DNA from: Clostridiales bacterium
GTDB lineage: Bacteria > Bacillota_A > Clostridia > Oscillospirales > Oscillospiraceae
Direction of reading: 5' to 3'
DNA: 7,287 bases
Assembly: GCA_019417795.1 (NCBI GenBank)
Contig: DXUR01000122.1
Span: 1 to 7,287 of the forward strand
Part shown: positions 1-5,507 of the stretch, one piece after another
How the letters are laid out: every line of letters starts with the position of its first letter
Position numbering within the stretch: the stretch's first letter is position 1
The notes under the pieces: generated by a model
Told to the model about the DNA's origin: nothing
The model's database searches: none
The model's input: the letters and a program-made list of their open reading frames with translations, nothing else
Translations under genes and position numbers: made by a program

Positions 1-260
1 CCGTAGCTGTGTGCCACAATGTTCCGCATGGCCTTGATCTGCCGCCAAGGAACGGCGGGGTGCTGCGCCCGGAACTCGTCTGTCAGCTTGCCTACCAGTT
101 CACCGATTTGCAGAATACAGAGAGCGGCAGCGTTGCGGTAGATGGGGTCATTCTGGAAAGTCTCGGCGCTGTTGCCGAATCGCTCCACTGTCTGCTCAAT
201 CTGCTGACAGTAGGAAACGATATGTTCCAGCACGCTGATATTTCGGTCAAGAGGCTTCAT
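1..260 (-). CDS. hepT: HepT-like HEPN RNase toxin (DUF86 family), 3' part cut by window edge
   Basis: The first 86 residues read from ATG at 260 and continue past base 1 without a stop, so the C-terminus is missing. The family is an all-helical HEPN ribonuclease that forms the toxin half of MntA-HepT modules and cleaves RNA in the cytoplasm. The diagnostic active site is visible: R79-N80, then H84 and Y86 (R-X4-H-X-Y). In characterised pairs the tyrosine of this motif is the residue AMPylated by the partner to silence the RNase. The start lies inside the last codons of the upstream antitoxin gene (14-base overlap), so translation is probably coupled and both are read from the promoter at 580-608. 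All catalytic residues in view are intact, so nothing suggests inactivity. Toxicity itself is inferred from family membership. Confidence 0.9.
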   Translation of the reverse strand, partial: MKPLDRNISVLEHIVSYCQQIEQTVERFGNSAETFQNDPIYRNAAALCILQIGELVGKLTDEFRAQHPAVPWRQIKAMRNIVAHSY

Positions 261-543
261 ACAGCAGCACCTCATCATCCCGGATGGAATCCAAAAAGCG
301 TTGGTCAAGACTGGTGGTAGGCACTAAGTCCACGGAGCACCCAAAGGAGTCCTCCAAGTCAAGGAGCAGTCCCGCTAACTGAAAGCCCTTAATGCTGCCC
401 TTATCAATACGCAGGTCGATATCGCTGGAATCGGTCATATCACCGCGGGCGTAAGAGCCAAACAGATAAACACGTTTTGCGCCGTACTGCGCTGCAAGCT
501 TGGAGACAATTTTCCGAATCTCATCCAGAGTATAGGTTTTCAC
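247..543 (-). CDS. mntA: MntA-like minimal nucleotidyltransferase antitoxin
   Basis: A 98-residue minimal nucleotidyltransferase. The Pol-beta-type signature G-S-X10-D-X-D is complete: G29-S30, D41 and D43, with a third acidic residue D72 in a VDLV strand. In characterised modules this protein transfers AMP from ATP to the tyrosine of the HepT active-site motif, neutralising the toxin. I chose the GTG at 543 because a GGGGGTG ribosome site lies about six bases before it and the protein then begins at the usual family N-terminus. A TTG at 558 would add five residues but has no ribosome site and sits about 15 bases from the predicted transcript start. A GTG at 552 is also possible. Antitoxin comes first and toxin second, overlapping by 14 bases. 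Confidence 0.9.
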   Translation of the reverse strand: MKTYTLDEIRKIVSKLAAQYGAKRVYLFGSYARGDMTDSSDIDLRIDKGSIKGFQLAGLLLDLEDSFGCSVDLVPTTSLDQRFLDSIRDDEVLLYEAS

Positions 544-579
544 GGAGGACACCCCCAATCGAAAAGATTTTCTAACTGT

Positions 580-608
580 AGTATATCAAGGAAACCACCA
601 ATTTACAA
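580..608 (-). promoter_or_regulatory. Candidate promoter of the mntA-hepT operon
   Basis: On the minus strand a -35 box TTGTAA (608-603) and a -10 box TATACT (585-580) are separated by exactly 17 bases. The predicted transcript would start near 573, giving a leader of about 30 bases to the GTG at 543. The -35 box lies within the leader of the divergent recombinase gene, four bases before its AAAGGAG ribosome site, so the two units share regulatory DNA. Assigned by eye from consensus boxes. Confidence 0.6.
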
Positions 609-611
609 GCG

Positions 612-618
612 AAAGGAG
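612..618 (+). promoter_or_regulatory. Ribosome binding site of the recombinase, supports a TTG start
   Basis: AAAGGAG ends nine bases before TTG 628. No ATG or GTG in the same frame has a comparable site, and the residues after the TTG match the normal resolvase N-terminus, so this site decides the start. Confidence 0.75.
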
Positions 619-627
619 TGACACATT

Positions 628-1176
628 TTGAAAATCGGCTATATCCGCGTCAGCACACAGGAGCAAAACACCATCCGGCAGGAGGTGCTGATGAAATCTC
701 TCGGTGTGGATGAGATCTATATTGATCGGATGAGCGGCAAGAATGCCAACCGTCCGGAGCTGCAAAAGATGATGGAGTATGTCCGCAAGGGCGATACCGT
801 CATTGTGGAATCCATCAGCCGCTTTGCCCGCAATACCCGCGATCTGCTGGAATTGGTAGAGAAGCTGACTGCAAAGGGCGTGGAGTTCGTCAGCCGAAAA
901 GAGGCCATCGACACCACCACACCCACCGGGAAGTTTATGCTTACCGTATTCGGGGCGGTCGCGGAGCTGGAACGGGAATATATCTTGCAGCGCCAGCGGG
1001 AGGGTATCGCCATTGCCAAAGAGCAGGGAAAGTACAAGGGCCGTAAACCCATCGACGCGCCAGAGTTTGAGCAGGTCACAGCCAGATGGAAAAGCGGAGC
1101 CATCACAGCAGCCGAGGCCATGCGGACGCTGCACATGACGAAAACAACCTTCTATCGGAGAGCCAAGATGATTTGA
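628..1176 (+). CDS. Serine recombinase, resolvase/DNA invertase family
   Basis: A 182-residue protein, the usual length for small Tn3-resolvase/Hin-type serine recombinases. The N-terminal catalytic domain (about 1-135) shows the nucleophile S9 in the YIRVST motif and the arginines expected around it: R7, R42 (NRPEL) and R65/R68 (SRFAR). A long helix with the A-E-L-E-R-E motif (112-117) leads to the GRKP linker and a C-terminal helix-turn-helix at about 157-180. It would cut and rejoin DNA at short paired sites through a phosphoserine intermediate. Translation starts at TTG 628. It is divergent from mntA and 63 bases upstream of the kinase gene. I found no convincing -10/-35 pair for it and no proven crossover sites. 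Whether it resolves, inverts or belongs to a larger mobile element cannot be told here. Confidence 0.93.
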   Translation: MKIGYIRVSTQEQNTIRQEVLMKSLGVDEIYIDRMSGKNANRPELQKMMEYVRKGDTVIVESISRFARNTRDLLELVEKLTAKGVEFVSRKEAIDTTTPTGKFMLTVFGAVAELEREYILQRQREGIAIAKEQGKYKGRKPIDAPEFEQVTARWKSGAITAAEAMRTLHMTKTTFYRRAKMI

Positions 1177-1208
1177 AGAGGAAAAATACTCCGCACAGTC
1201 ACAAAATG

Positions 1209-1217
1209 TGTTACAAT
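1209..1217 (+). promoter_or_regulatory. Candidate extended -10 promoter of the kinase gene
   Basis: TGTTACAAT reads as an extended -10 (TG-N-TACAAT). No good -35 lies 16-18 bases upstream, as often seen with extended -10 promoters. A transcript would start near 1224, giving a leader of about 16 bases before ATG 1240. Read-through from the recombinase gene is possible because no terminator separates them. Confidence 0.4.
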
Positions 1218-1239
1218 GACCTTGCGAGGTGAGGGAATC

Positions 1240-2667
1240 ATGCTGATGGACATCAAGGAACTGCACCGCTCAGAAAAGAGCGTGGTCACACTGGTGATCG
1301 ACCCGGATACCGGCACTCGCTATGTACGGAAGCAGCTGCAAGGTTCCCATCCTGTCTATGCACAGCTTCAGGCCATTTCCCACCCCTATCTGCCGAATAT
1401 CATTCAGCTGGAGCAGCAGGCGGACGGCGTTACGCTGTTAGAGGAATACATTGATGGTGCAAGTCTGGCGGAGATCACCCTGCCGGAAAAACAGGTCATT
1501 GCATTGATGGAAGAACTGTGCGAGGTGCTGGTATTCCTGCATGGACACGGGATTCTTCACAGGGATATCAAACCCTCCAATCTGCTGCTGGCCCCGGATG
1601 GGCATATCCGGCTGATCGACTTTGACGCAGCCCGTGAGGAAAAGCCCAGTGCAGACAGCGATACCCGTCTGTTGGGGACGAAAGGCTATGCCCCGCCGGA
1701 GCAATATGGCTTTGCCCAGACCGATGCGCGGGCGGATATTTACGCCGTGGGCGTTACCATGAAGCAGCTTTTGGGCAAGCGGGCAGAGAAGTGCCCCTAC
1801 CGGCATATTCTGCGTAAGTGTACGGAGTTTGCCCCAAAACGCCGTTACGCCACGGCAAAGGCTCTCCTGCGAGCATTGAAAACCAGAACCTTGCAGCTGT
1901 GGCTGCCGTGGCTGATTGCTGTTGCTGTACTGCTGGGCGCAGGTGGCTTTGCATGGTGGTATCACAGCCATCAGGCGGAGATTACAGAGGGCCGCTACCC
2001 CGATGAGCCGCTGCTGTTCTATGCCGCTATCGGGGACTATCTGATTGCCAATATCGGAGATTTGCGGCGCAGCGGTCAAACCCAAACCATGACACTTGAT
2101 TTGGATGGGGACGGTCAAAAGGAAACCATCGAACTCTACGGACTGGGGGATGACATTCACGGAGATCTGACGGTTGGCACCGAGGACGGAAACTGGATGG
2201 ATCTGGTTGGCTGGGCAATTTCAGATACCTCTGCATGGGAGCGCCTCAGCTGTGAACCGTATTCCGTGACGAATCTGCCGGATGCATACTATGTGCAGAT
2301 CACCTGTCTGGACTTGAATCCAACGGAAAAGGATGGTATGGAAATCGTGATTTCCGTTGGTGATATGGAAACAGAAACGGTCTGCGGCGTGTACCACTAT
2401 ACCGGAGCAGCTGATGAGGATGGGGACGGTTCAGACCCGGCAGACTATATGGGCCGGATGTGGGGCGGCGCAAATTTCAAGGTGGATGCCAATTTCAATA
2501 TGGCAAGCGAACTCCTGTATAATCCGTATCAGGCGCAGAACGGCTATCAATACCTCAGCAATGGTGTTCAGCCGGACTGGGAGGGCGAAGTGGATTATGC
2601 AAAATACCGCTATGCGGTAAGCGGTCAAATGACACTGCGAGAGCGATACGAAGCGTTGAACGAATAA
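1240..2667 (+). CDS. Transmembrane Ser/Thr protein kinase with extracytoplasmic Ca-loop domain
   Basis: A 475-residue Hanks-type kinase. The cytoplasmic kinase domain (about 1-215) has the beta-3 lysine K31, the catalytic loop HRDIKPSN (HRD 107-109, N114), a DFD (127-129) in place of DFG, a PPE (152-154) for the APE motif, and D166...G171. A clear glycine-rich loop is absent and the C-lobe is short. One membrane helix follows at about 220-240, then an outside domain of about 235 residues. That domain has three acidic Asp/Gly loops (287-295, 358-368, 392-396) resembling EF-hand/FG-GAP Ca sites; ligand unknown. I start at ATG 1240, six bases after AGGTGAG. An in-frame ATG at 1216 adds eight residues but overlaps the candidate -10 box. 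A downstream HTH gene converges on it and may be a partner. Kinase identity is certain; signal and substrates are unknown. Confidence 0.92.
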   Translation: MLMDIKELHRSEKSVVTLVIDPDTGTRYVRKQLQGSHPVYAQLQAISHPYLPNIIQLEQQADGVTLLEEYIDGASLAEITLPEKQVIALMEELCEVLVFLHGHGILHRDIKPSNLLLAPDGHIRLIDFDAAREEKPSADSDTRLLGTKGYAPPEQYGFAQTDARADIYAVGVTMKQLLGKRAEKCPYRHILRKCTEFAPKRRYATAKALLRALKTRTLQLWLPWLIAVAVLLGAGGFAWWYHSHQAEITEGRYPDEPLLFYAAIGDYLIANIGDLRRSGQTQTMTLDLDGDGQKETIELYGLGDDIHGDLTVGTEDGNWMDLVGWAISDTSAWERLSCEPYSVTNLPDAYYVQITCLDLNPTEKDGMEIVISVGDMETETVCGVYHYTGAADEDGDGSDPADYMGRMWGGANFKVDANFNMASELLYNPYQAQNGYQYLSNGVQPDWEGEVDYAKYRYAVSGQMTLRERYEALNE

Positions 2668-2669
2668 AA

Positions 2670-2704
2670 AGAGGGTGCTGACCTATGTGCGGTCAGCACC
2701 CTTT
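2670..2704. terminator. Two-way intrinsic terminator between convergent genes
   Basis: An 11-base perfect stem (GGGTGCTGACC at 2673-2683, partner at 2691-2701) closes a seven-base loop, with one further A-T pair, a G-U wobble and another A-T pair at the base. On the minus strand it is followed by TCTTTTT, a good T-tract, and begins five bases past the TAG of the HTH gene. On the plus strand the tail is TTTCCT, weaker, five bases after the kinase stop. It should end both transcripts, most strongly the leftward one. Confidence 0.85.
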
Positions 2705-2705
2705 C

Positions 2706-3125
2706 CTATTCCAGCACTTCAATATTGTGGTCATACAGCAACTCGTTGGCTTCGATAATGCTCTGATGATGCCCGATGGCGTACAGCAGAAGCGCATCCC
2801 GCGGATCTCTGGGGTACAGTTCCCGGTAGCCAGCCTGCTTCAAAAGCACCTGTACTTCCTTGTCGTCCAGTTCCAGACCGAAGGCCAGCGCAATCACTTT
2901 GTCCCGCGAGGGGTATTTCCTGCCGAGAAAAATCTGATACACATAGGCTTTATTCAGGTTGGAACGGCGTACCACATCGGCTTTGGAGCAGTTCTTCTGT
3001 TTCAGCCAGCCCTCCAGATATTCCGGCAGACTGTCAAGTTGCATTTCGCTGCGGTTCTCGGCCAGATAGTCCAGAATATTGTCCGAACGGCTGATCTCAT
3101 GCGCCAGTTCATCTGTCGTTTTCAT
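2706..3125 (-). CDS. Helix-turn-helix (XRE-like) protein, possible kinase partner
   Basis: A 139-residue protein. An N-terminal stretch (1-34, beginning MKTTDELAHEI) precedes a helix-turn-helix region at about 35-90, with SKADVVRRSNLNKAYVYQIF as the likely DNA-contacting helices, and a helical C-terminal part. I start at ATG 3125, seven bases after GGAGGTGG, not at the in-frame ATGs 16 and 24 bases further upstream, which precede or overlap that site. From memory, close relatives with this NELLY-type C-terminus often sit beside Ser/Thr kinase genes in gut Clostridia. Here it converges on one, so it could be a phosphorylated regulator or helper; this is inference. It has its own promoter at 3159-3186 and a shared terminator. 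DNA targets are unknown. Confidence 0.82.
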   Translation of the reverse strand: MKTTDELAHEISRSDNILDYLAENRSEMQLDSLPEYLEGWLKQKNCSKADVVRRSNLNKAYVYQIFLGRKYPSRDKVIALAFGLELDDKEVQVLLKQAGYRELYPRDPRDALLLYAIGHHQSIIEANELLYDHNIEVLE

Positions 3126-3158
3126 GGAATGCCCACCTCCGACCATCATATTACGCCC

Positions 3159-3186
3159 ATTATAACACGAAAAGGTTAGCTGTCAG
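3159..3186 (-). promoter_or_regulatory. Promoter of the 139-residue HTH gene, -35 in a hairpin loop
   Basis: The minus strand has a -35 CTGACA (3186-3181), a 16-base spacer and a perfect -10 TATAAT (3164-3159) preceded by TG-N, an extended -10. The predicted start near 3152 gives a leader of about 27 bases. The -35 box is exactly in the loop of the palindrome at 3170-3196, so a protein bound to that palindrome, or transcription from upstream forming it, could affect the promoter. Confidence 0.75.
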
Positions 3187-3196
3187 CTAACCTTTT
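3170..3196. terminator. Palindrome: terminator of upstream HTH gene and/or operator
   Basis: AAAAGGTTAGC (3170-3180) and its perfect complement (3186-3196) flank a five-base loop. Leftward it lies 23 bases past the stop of the 111-residue HTH gene and ends in TTTT, so it can act as an intrinsic terminator. The 11-base symmetry across a promoter -35 box also fits an operator. The sequence does not decide between the two, and both may be true. Confidence 0.65.
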
Positions 3197-3219
3197 CTCT
3201 CATTTTTCGCAGTATGATT

Positions 3220-3555
3220 TCAGTCAGAAGATGGCACTTTCATCAAAAACAGCTTGAGAACTTCCTCGGCCAGCTTTAATTCCCTGTCTGTGCAGCGGGA
3301 AAGCAGCGCCTGTACACCGGAGGAATTCCCTATCTCTTGGCCGGAACCGTTGATGATATAGTCCATTGGAAGGTGCATGGATTGCGACAGCTTGATAAGG
3401 GTGTCGATGGACATCTGGGAGGTGCCGACCTCCAGCTGCCCATAGTAGCCGGTGCCGATGTCGGCAAGCTCGGACATTTTCTCACGGGTCAGCCCAAGTT
3501 CCTGCCGCCGCTGCCGCAGGCGCTGTCCAATCTCAATCAACTGCTGCTTCTCCAT
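3220..3555 (-). CDS. XRE-family transcriptional regulator
   Basis: A 111-residue cytoplasmic regulator. A canonical HTH_3/Cro-C1 domain fills residues 9-66: IGQRLRQRRQELGLTREKMSELADIG is the first part, TGYYGQLEVG contains the recognition helix, and the closing helices run to MDYIING. A short helical tail (about 80-107) could serve dimer formation. The ATG at 3555 is supported by GGGAGGTG about eight bases before it. It is transcribed away from the four-gene operon that starts at 3660, and the two promoters overlap in the space between, so control of that operon and of itself is likely. No ligand-binding domain is visible, so the inducing signal is unknown. Its G+C-rich codon use resembles the left part of the window, not the operon it may control. 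Confidence 0.9.
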   Translation of the reverse strand: MEKQQLIEIGQRLRQRRQELGLTREKMSELADIGTGYYGQLEVGTSQMSIDTLIKLSQSMHLPMDYIINGSGQEIGNSSGVQALLSRCTDRELKLAEEVLKLFLMKVPSSD

Positions 3556-3587
3556 TACGCTGCACCTCCCCTTTTTCGTTATTGCTT

Positions 3588-3615
3588 ATTGTAATATGAG
3601 GAGCAGTGTAGTAAA
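3588..3615 (-). promoter_or_regulatory. Candidate promoter of the XRE regulator
   Basis: On the minus strand TTTACT (3615-3610) and TACAAT (3593-3588) are spaced by 16 bases. The -35 is weak (four of six consensus bases). It lies almost exactly on top of the opposite-strand promoter at 3589-3617, so polymerase should not occupy both at once. Confidence 0.45.
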
Positions 3616-3617
3616 AT
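3589..3617 (+). promoter_or_regulatory. Candidate promoter of the four-gene operon
   Basis: TTGTAA (3589-3594) and TAAAAT (3612-3617) are separated by 17 bases. The predicted transcript start near 3624 gives a leader of about 36 bases to ATG 3660. It lies directly before an AGATATCT palindrome and overlaps the leftward promoter of the XRE gene. Confidence 0.6.
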
Positions 3618-3623
3618 GTGTCA

Positions 3624-3635
3624 TAAGATATCTAA
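3624..3635. promoter_or_regulatory. Candidate operator palindrome at the operon start
   Basis: The eight-base palindrome AGATATCT (3626-3633), with a further T-A match at 3624/3635 after one mismatch, sits at the predicted transcript start. It is a plausible site for the divergent XRE regulator. Eight-base symmetry alone is weak evidence. Confidence 0.3.
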
Positions 3636-3659
3636 AATCATTATTTATAGGAGGTAGCC

Positions 3660-5198
3660 ATGTTTTGTCAGTCTTGCGGTGAGATTCTTCCTGATGGTGC
3701 ACATTTCTGTCCTAAATGCGGACAAAGTTGCGCTGCACAAGTCGAAATACCCGATAATATCAATTTTTCATTTGATGATGAATTAACTCCCGTTGATAAA
3801 GAAACAGAAGTAGTATGCAGAAAAACAACTACAGATAAAGAGACTTCCACTCCCGAAAAGAAAAAGCCGGCAGCAACTCATACCGATGCTCCTGCTATCG
3901 GCTCCATAGAGTGGCGTTATTGGAATGAGAATGGCAGTCACAATGGGCTTGCCGAGTATTATGACGGCACACTCTTTACCATTCCGTTTGTTCCAAATGG
4001 TGACGACATTGATATGCCGCTCATGTCAAATAATGACGTAATTATTCCCGGGCCAGTCGGGCAATTTTCCATTGGAAAGAATACTCGGCGCATTTTTTAT
4101 TTGAACGAAGACTATCAACTAATCGCGTGCGACCTTAACGGTAAGAATAAGGTCTTGATTGCTGGCGGGAACAATGAGCATGTCATTGATTTTGTATTGA
4201 ATGAGGATCAACTTTTTCTCATTCTTCAGGCCAAGGACGATGAAAAATTCCTTTTTCAAATCAGTCAATCCCTGGATACCAGCACCATCTTGAAAAAGGG
4301 ATACAGTCTTCGCGGTCTGGCAGCAGATCAGAATTACCTATATTACATTGATGGAACTGCCCTGACCCAGCGCGATTTGAAAAGTGGGACAGAAAAAGTA
4401 ATCTTAGATCGTACAGGTCTTAATACGTTTCAGATGTACAATGGCTATCTGGTTCTTACCGTTTCCGATAATATCTTTTCGCAACATGATGCGGATAATT
4501 ATATTCTACTTATTGATCCATCCCGAATGCTCCAGCGAAAAGTCGCACAGGTTGCGGCTAAAAATGTGAACTGCTATTGGGATCATGTTTTCTATACGGA
4601 TGTAAAAAATGAGTATATCTGGACGATCTCACTTAATGGCGGAGAACCGCATTTGCTAAGAAGTAAAGCCTCCAGCAATCTAAGTATTGCCTGTGGACAA
4701 CTATTCTTTGTTGATTGTGCAAGTGTGAGGATTGTATCTATTAATCTGCAAACTGGTGAAGAAACCAATTTTCTCACCGGAAAAACAGCGAAATCTTCCT
4801 CTGACGGTTATATACTGCCGCCGCCAAAAGACTTGAGCGGGCGCAAGAAGCCGGGATATATCGTTTCCTCTAAAAAGAAAGCCCCGGAAGAATCAAAACC
4901 ATCGGAAGATATAAAGACTGCTGCTGTCAACCGTGAACAGGAAAAAACTGCTTCGCCCTCGAATGCGGATTCAGCAAATGCGGAGAACAGTGAAGGGATT
5001 ACCGAAGAAATCAAGGAAATTAAGAAAAAAGAGTATTCCACTGAAATGGATCAGCTCTGGAGAAGCAAACCATTCAAAGATGTGTTCCTTTACAACTTTG
5101 TAAAGGTATTACTTGAGTTTTTATTCCCGCTGTTCATAGGAATCGTTATGTGGGCAGGCGGCTCGATACAAATTTTCTTTGAACGACACATCGGATAG
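3660..5198 (+). CDS. Zinc-ribbon/beta-propeller protein with C-terminal membrane anchor, function unknown
   Basis: A 512-residue protein, not matched to a named gene. The N-terminus is a zinc ribbon (C3-X2-C6 and C17-X2-C20). Residues about 100-375 are repeated strand-turn units (for example FYLNEDYQLIACDLNGK, LYYIDGTALTQRDLKSG, FYTDVKNEYIWTISLNGG, LFFVDCASVRIVSINLQTGE), typical of a DUF5050/TolB-like beta-propeller. A charged low-complexity linker rich in Lys, Glu and Ser runs from about 376 to 458. One hydrophobic segment at about 478-500 is near the C-terminal end. With no signal peptide, the propeller should be cytoplasmic and held to the membrane by its tail. AGGAGGT ends four bases before the ATG. 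It is the first gene of the operon and its last 20 bases overlap the next gene. A scaffold or sensor role is inference. Confidence 0.85.
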   Translation: MFCQSCGEILPDGAHFCPKCGQSCAAQVEIPDNINFSFDDELTPVDKETEVVCRKTTTDKETSTPEKKKPAATHTDAPAIGSIEWRYWNENGSHNGLAEYYDGTLFTIPFVPNGDDIDMPLMSNNDVIIPGPVGQFSIGKNTRRIFYLNEDYQLIACDLNGKNKVLIAGGNNEHVIDFVLNEDQLFLILQAKDDEKFLFQISQSLDTSTILKKGYSLRGLAADQNYLYYIDGTALTQRDLKSGTEKVILDRTGLNTFQMYNGYLVLTVSDNIFSQHDADNYILLIDPSRMLQRKVAQVAAKNVNCYWDHVFYTDVKNEYIWTISLNGGEPHLLRSKASSNLSIACGQLFFVDCASVRIVSINLQTGEETNFLTGKTAKSSSDGYILPPPKDLSGRKKPGYIVSSKKKAPEESKPSEDIKTAAVNREQEKTASPSNADSANAENSEGITEEIKEIKKKEYSTEMDQLWRSKPFKDVFLYNFVKVLLEFLFPLFIGIVMWAGGSIQIFFERHIG

Positions 5199-5478
5199 CT
5201 CTCTTCTTCTGATAATCACTGGCCTCATTTTAATAATTGTCGGGATAGCAGCAATCATCTTAATCGCGGTAGGTATGATCTATATCTGTATATCCTTGAA
5301 CGAAAAAATCAGCGGCGCAGAGGGCGAGGCCATCAAGAAAAAATATACTCCTTTTGGCATTAATGACTCATACACACCAATCGGAATTTGTGGAGGCCGA
5401 AATGCCGTTGCTGTGATTGTCTGCTGGGGCTCAGCATTTATATTGCTTATTCTTTTGGCTGATATATTCACACTATAA
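5179..5478 (+). CDS. Small protein with two membrane segments, function unknown
   Basis: A 99-residue protein with two strongly hydrophobic segments (about 9-39 and 76-97) joined by a polar loop of about 36 residues containing Lys, Gly and Tyr-Thr-Pro. No family is recognised. TTG 5179 is the only start that keeps the whole first hydrophobic segment; the next ATG (5275) would cut through it. No good ribosome site precedes the TTG and the gene overlaps the previous one by 20 bases, so coupled translation is the likely way in. Both ends of the loop are on one side of the membrane. Its place between a tail-anchored protein and a glycine-zipper protein suggests a shared membrane complex, but that is inference. 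The exact start is uncertain. Confidence 0.7.
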   Translation: MNDTSDSSLLLIITGLILIIVGIAAIILIAVGMIYICISLNEKISGAEGEAIKKKYTPFGINDSYTPIGICGGRNAVAVIVCWGSAFILLILLADIFTL

Positions 5479-5507
5479 GCCGTACTGAACGAGGGAGGCG
5501 ATTTGTG

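Noticed and set aside
9..320. Plus-strand open frame across the left edge
   Set aside because: It is antisense to hepT and mntA, whose active-site motifs are intact, and the product has no family features.
561..572. GAAAA-GA-TTTTC inverted repeat before mntA
   Set aside because: Five-base A/T arms are too short and too common to call an operator.
1216..1239. Extra eight residues at the kinase N-terminus from ATG 1216
   Set aside because: This ATG overlaps the TACAAT box and has no ribosome site; ATG 1240 has AGGTGAG at good spacing.
586..1266. Long minus-strand frame of 226 residues
   Set aside because: It is a mirror frame of the recombinase gene, rich in Cys/His/Leu and without a ribosome site. 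The plus-strand catalytic motifs are decisive.
1438..2160. Long minus-strand frame of 240 residues
   Set aside because: Shadow of the kinase gene, caused by the G+C-rich codon pattern.
2071..2640. Repeated AGCGGTCAAA string in the kinase ectodomain
   Set aside because: It is a ten-base match only, in coding sequence with different surrounding residues, so not a real repeat.
2685..3179. Plus-strand frame of 164 residues
   Set aside because: It is antisense to the 139-residue HTH gene, starts in the terminator stem and has no ribosome site.
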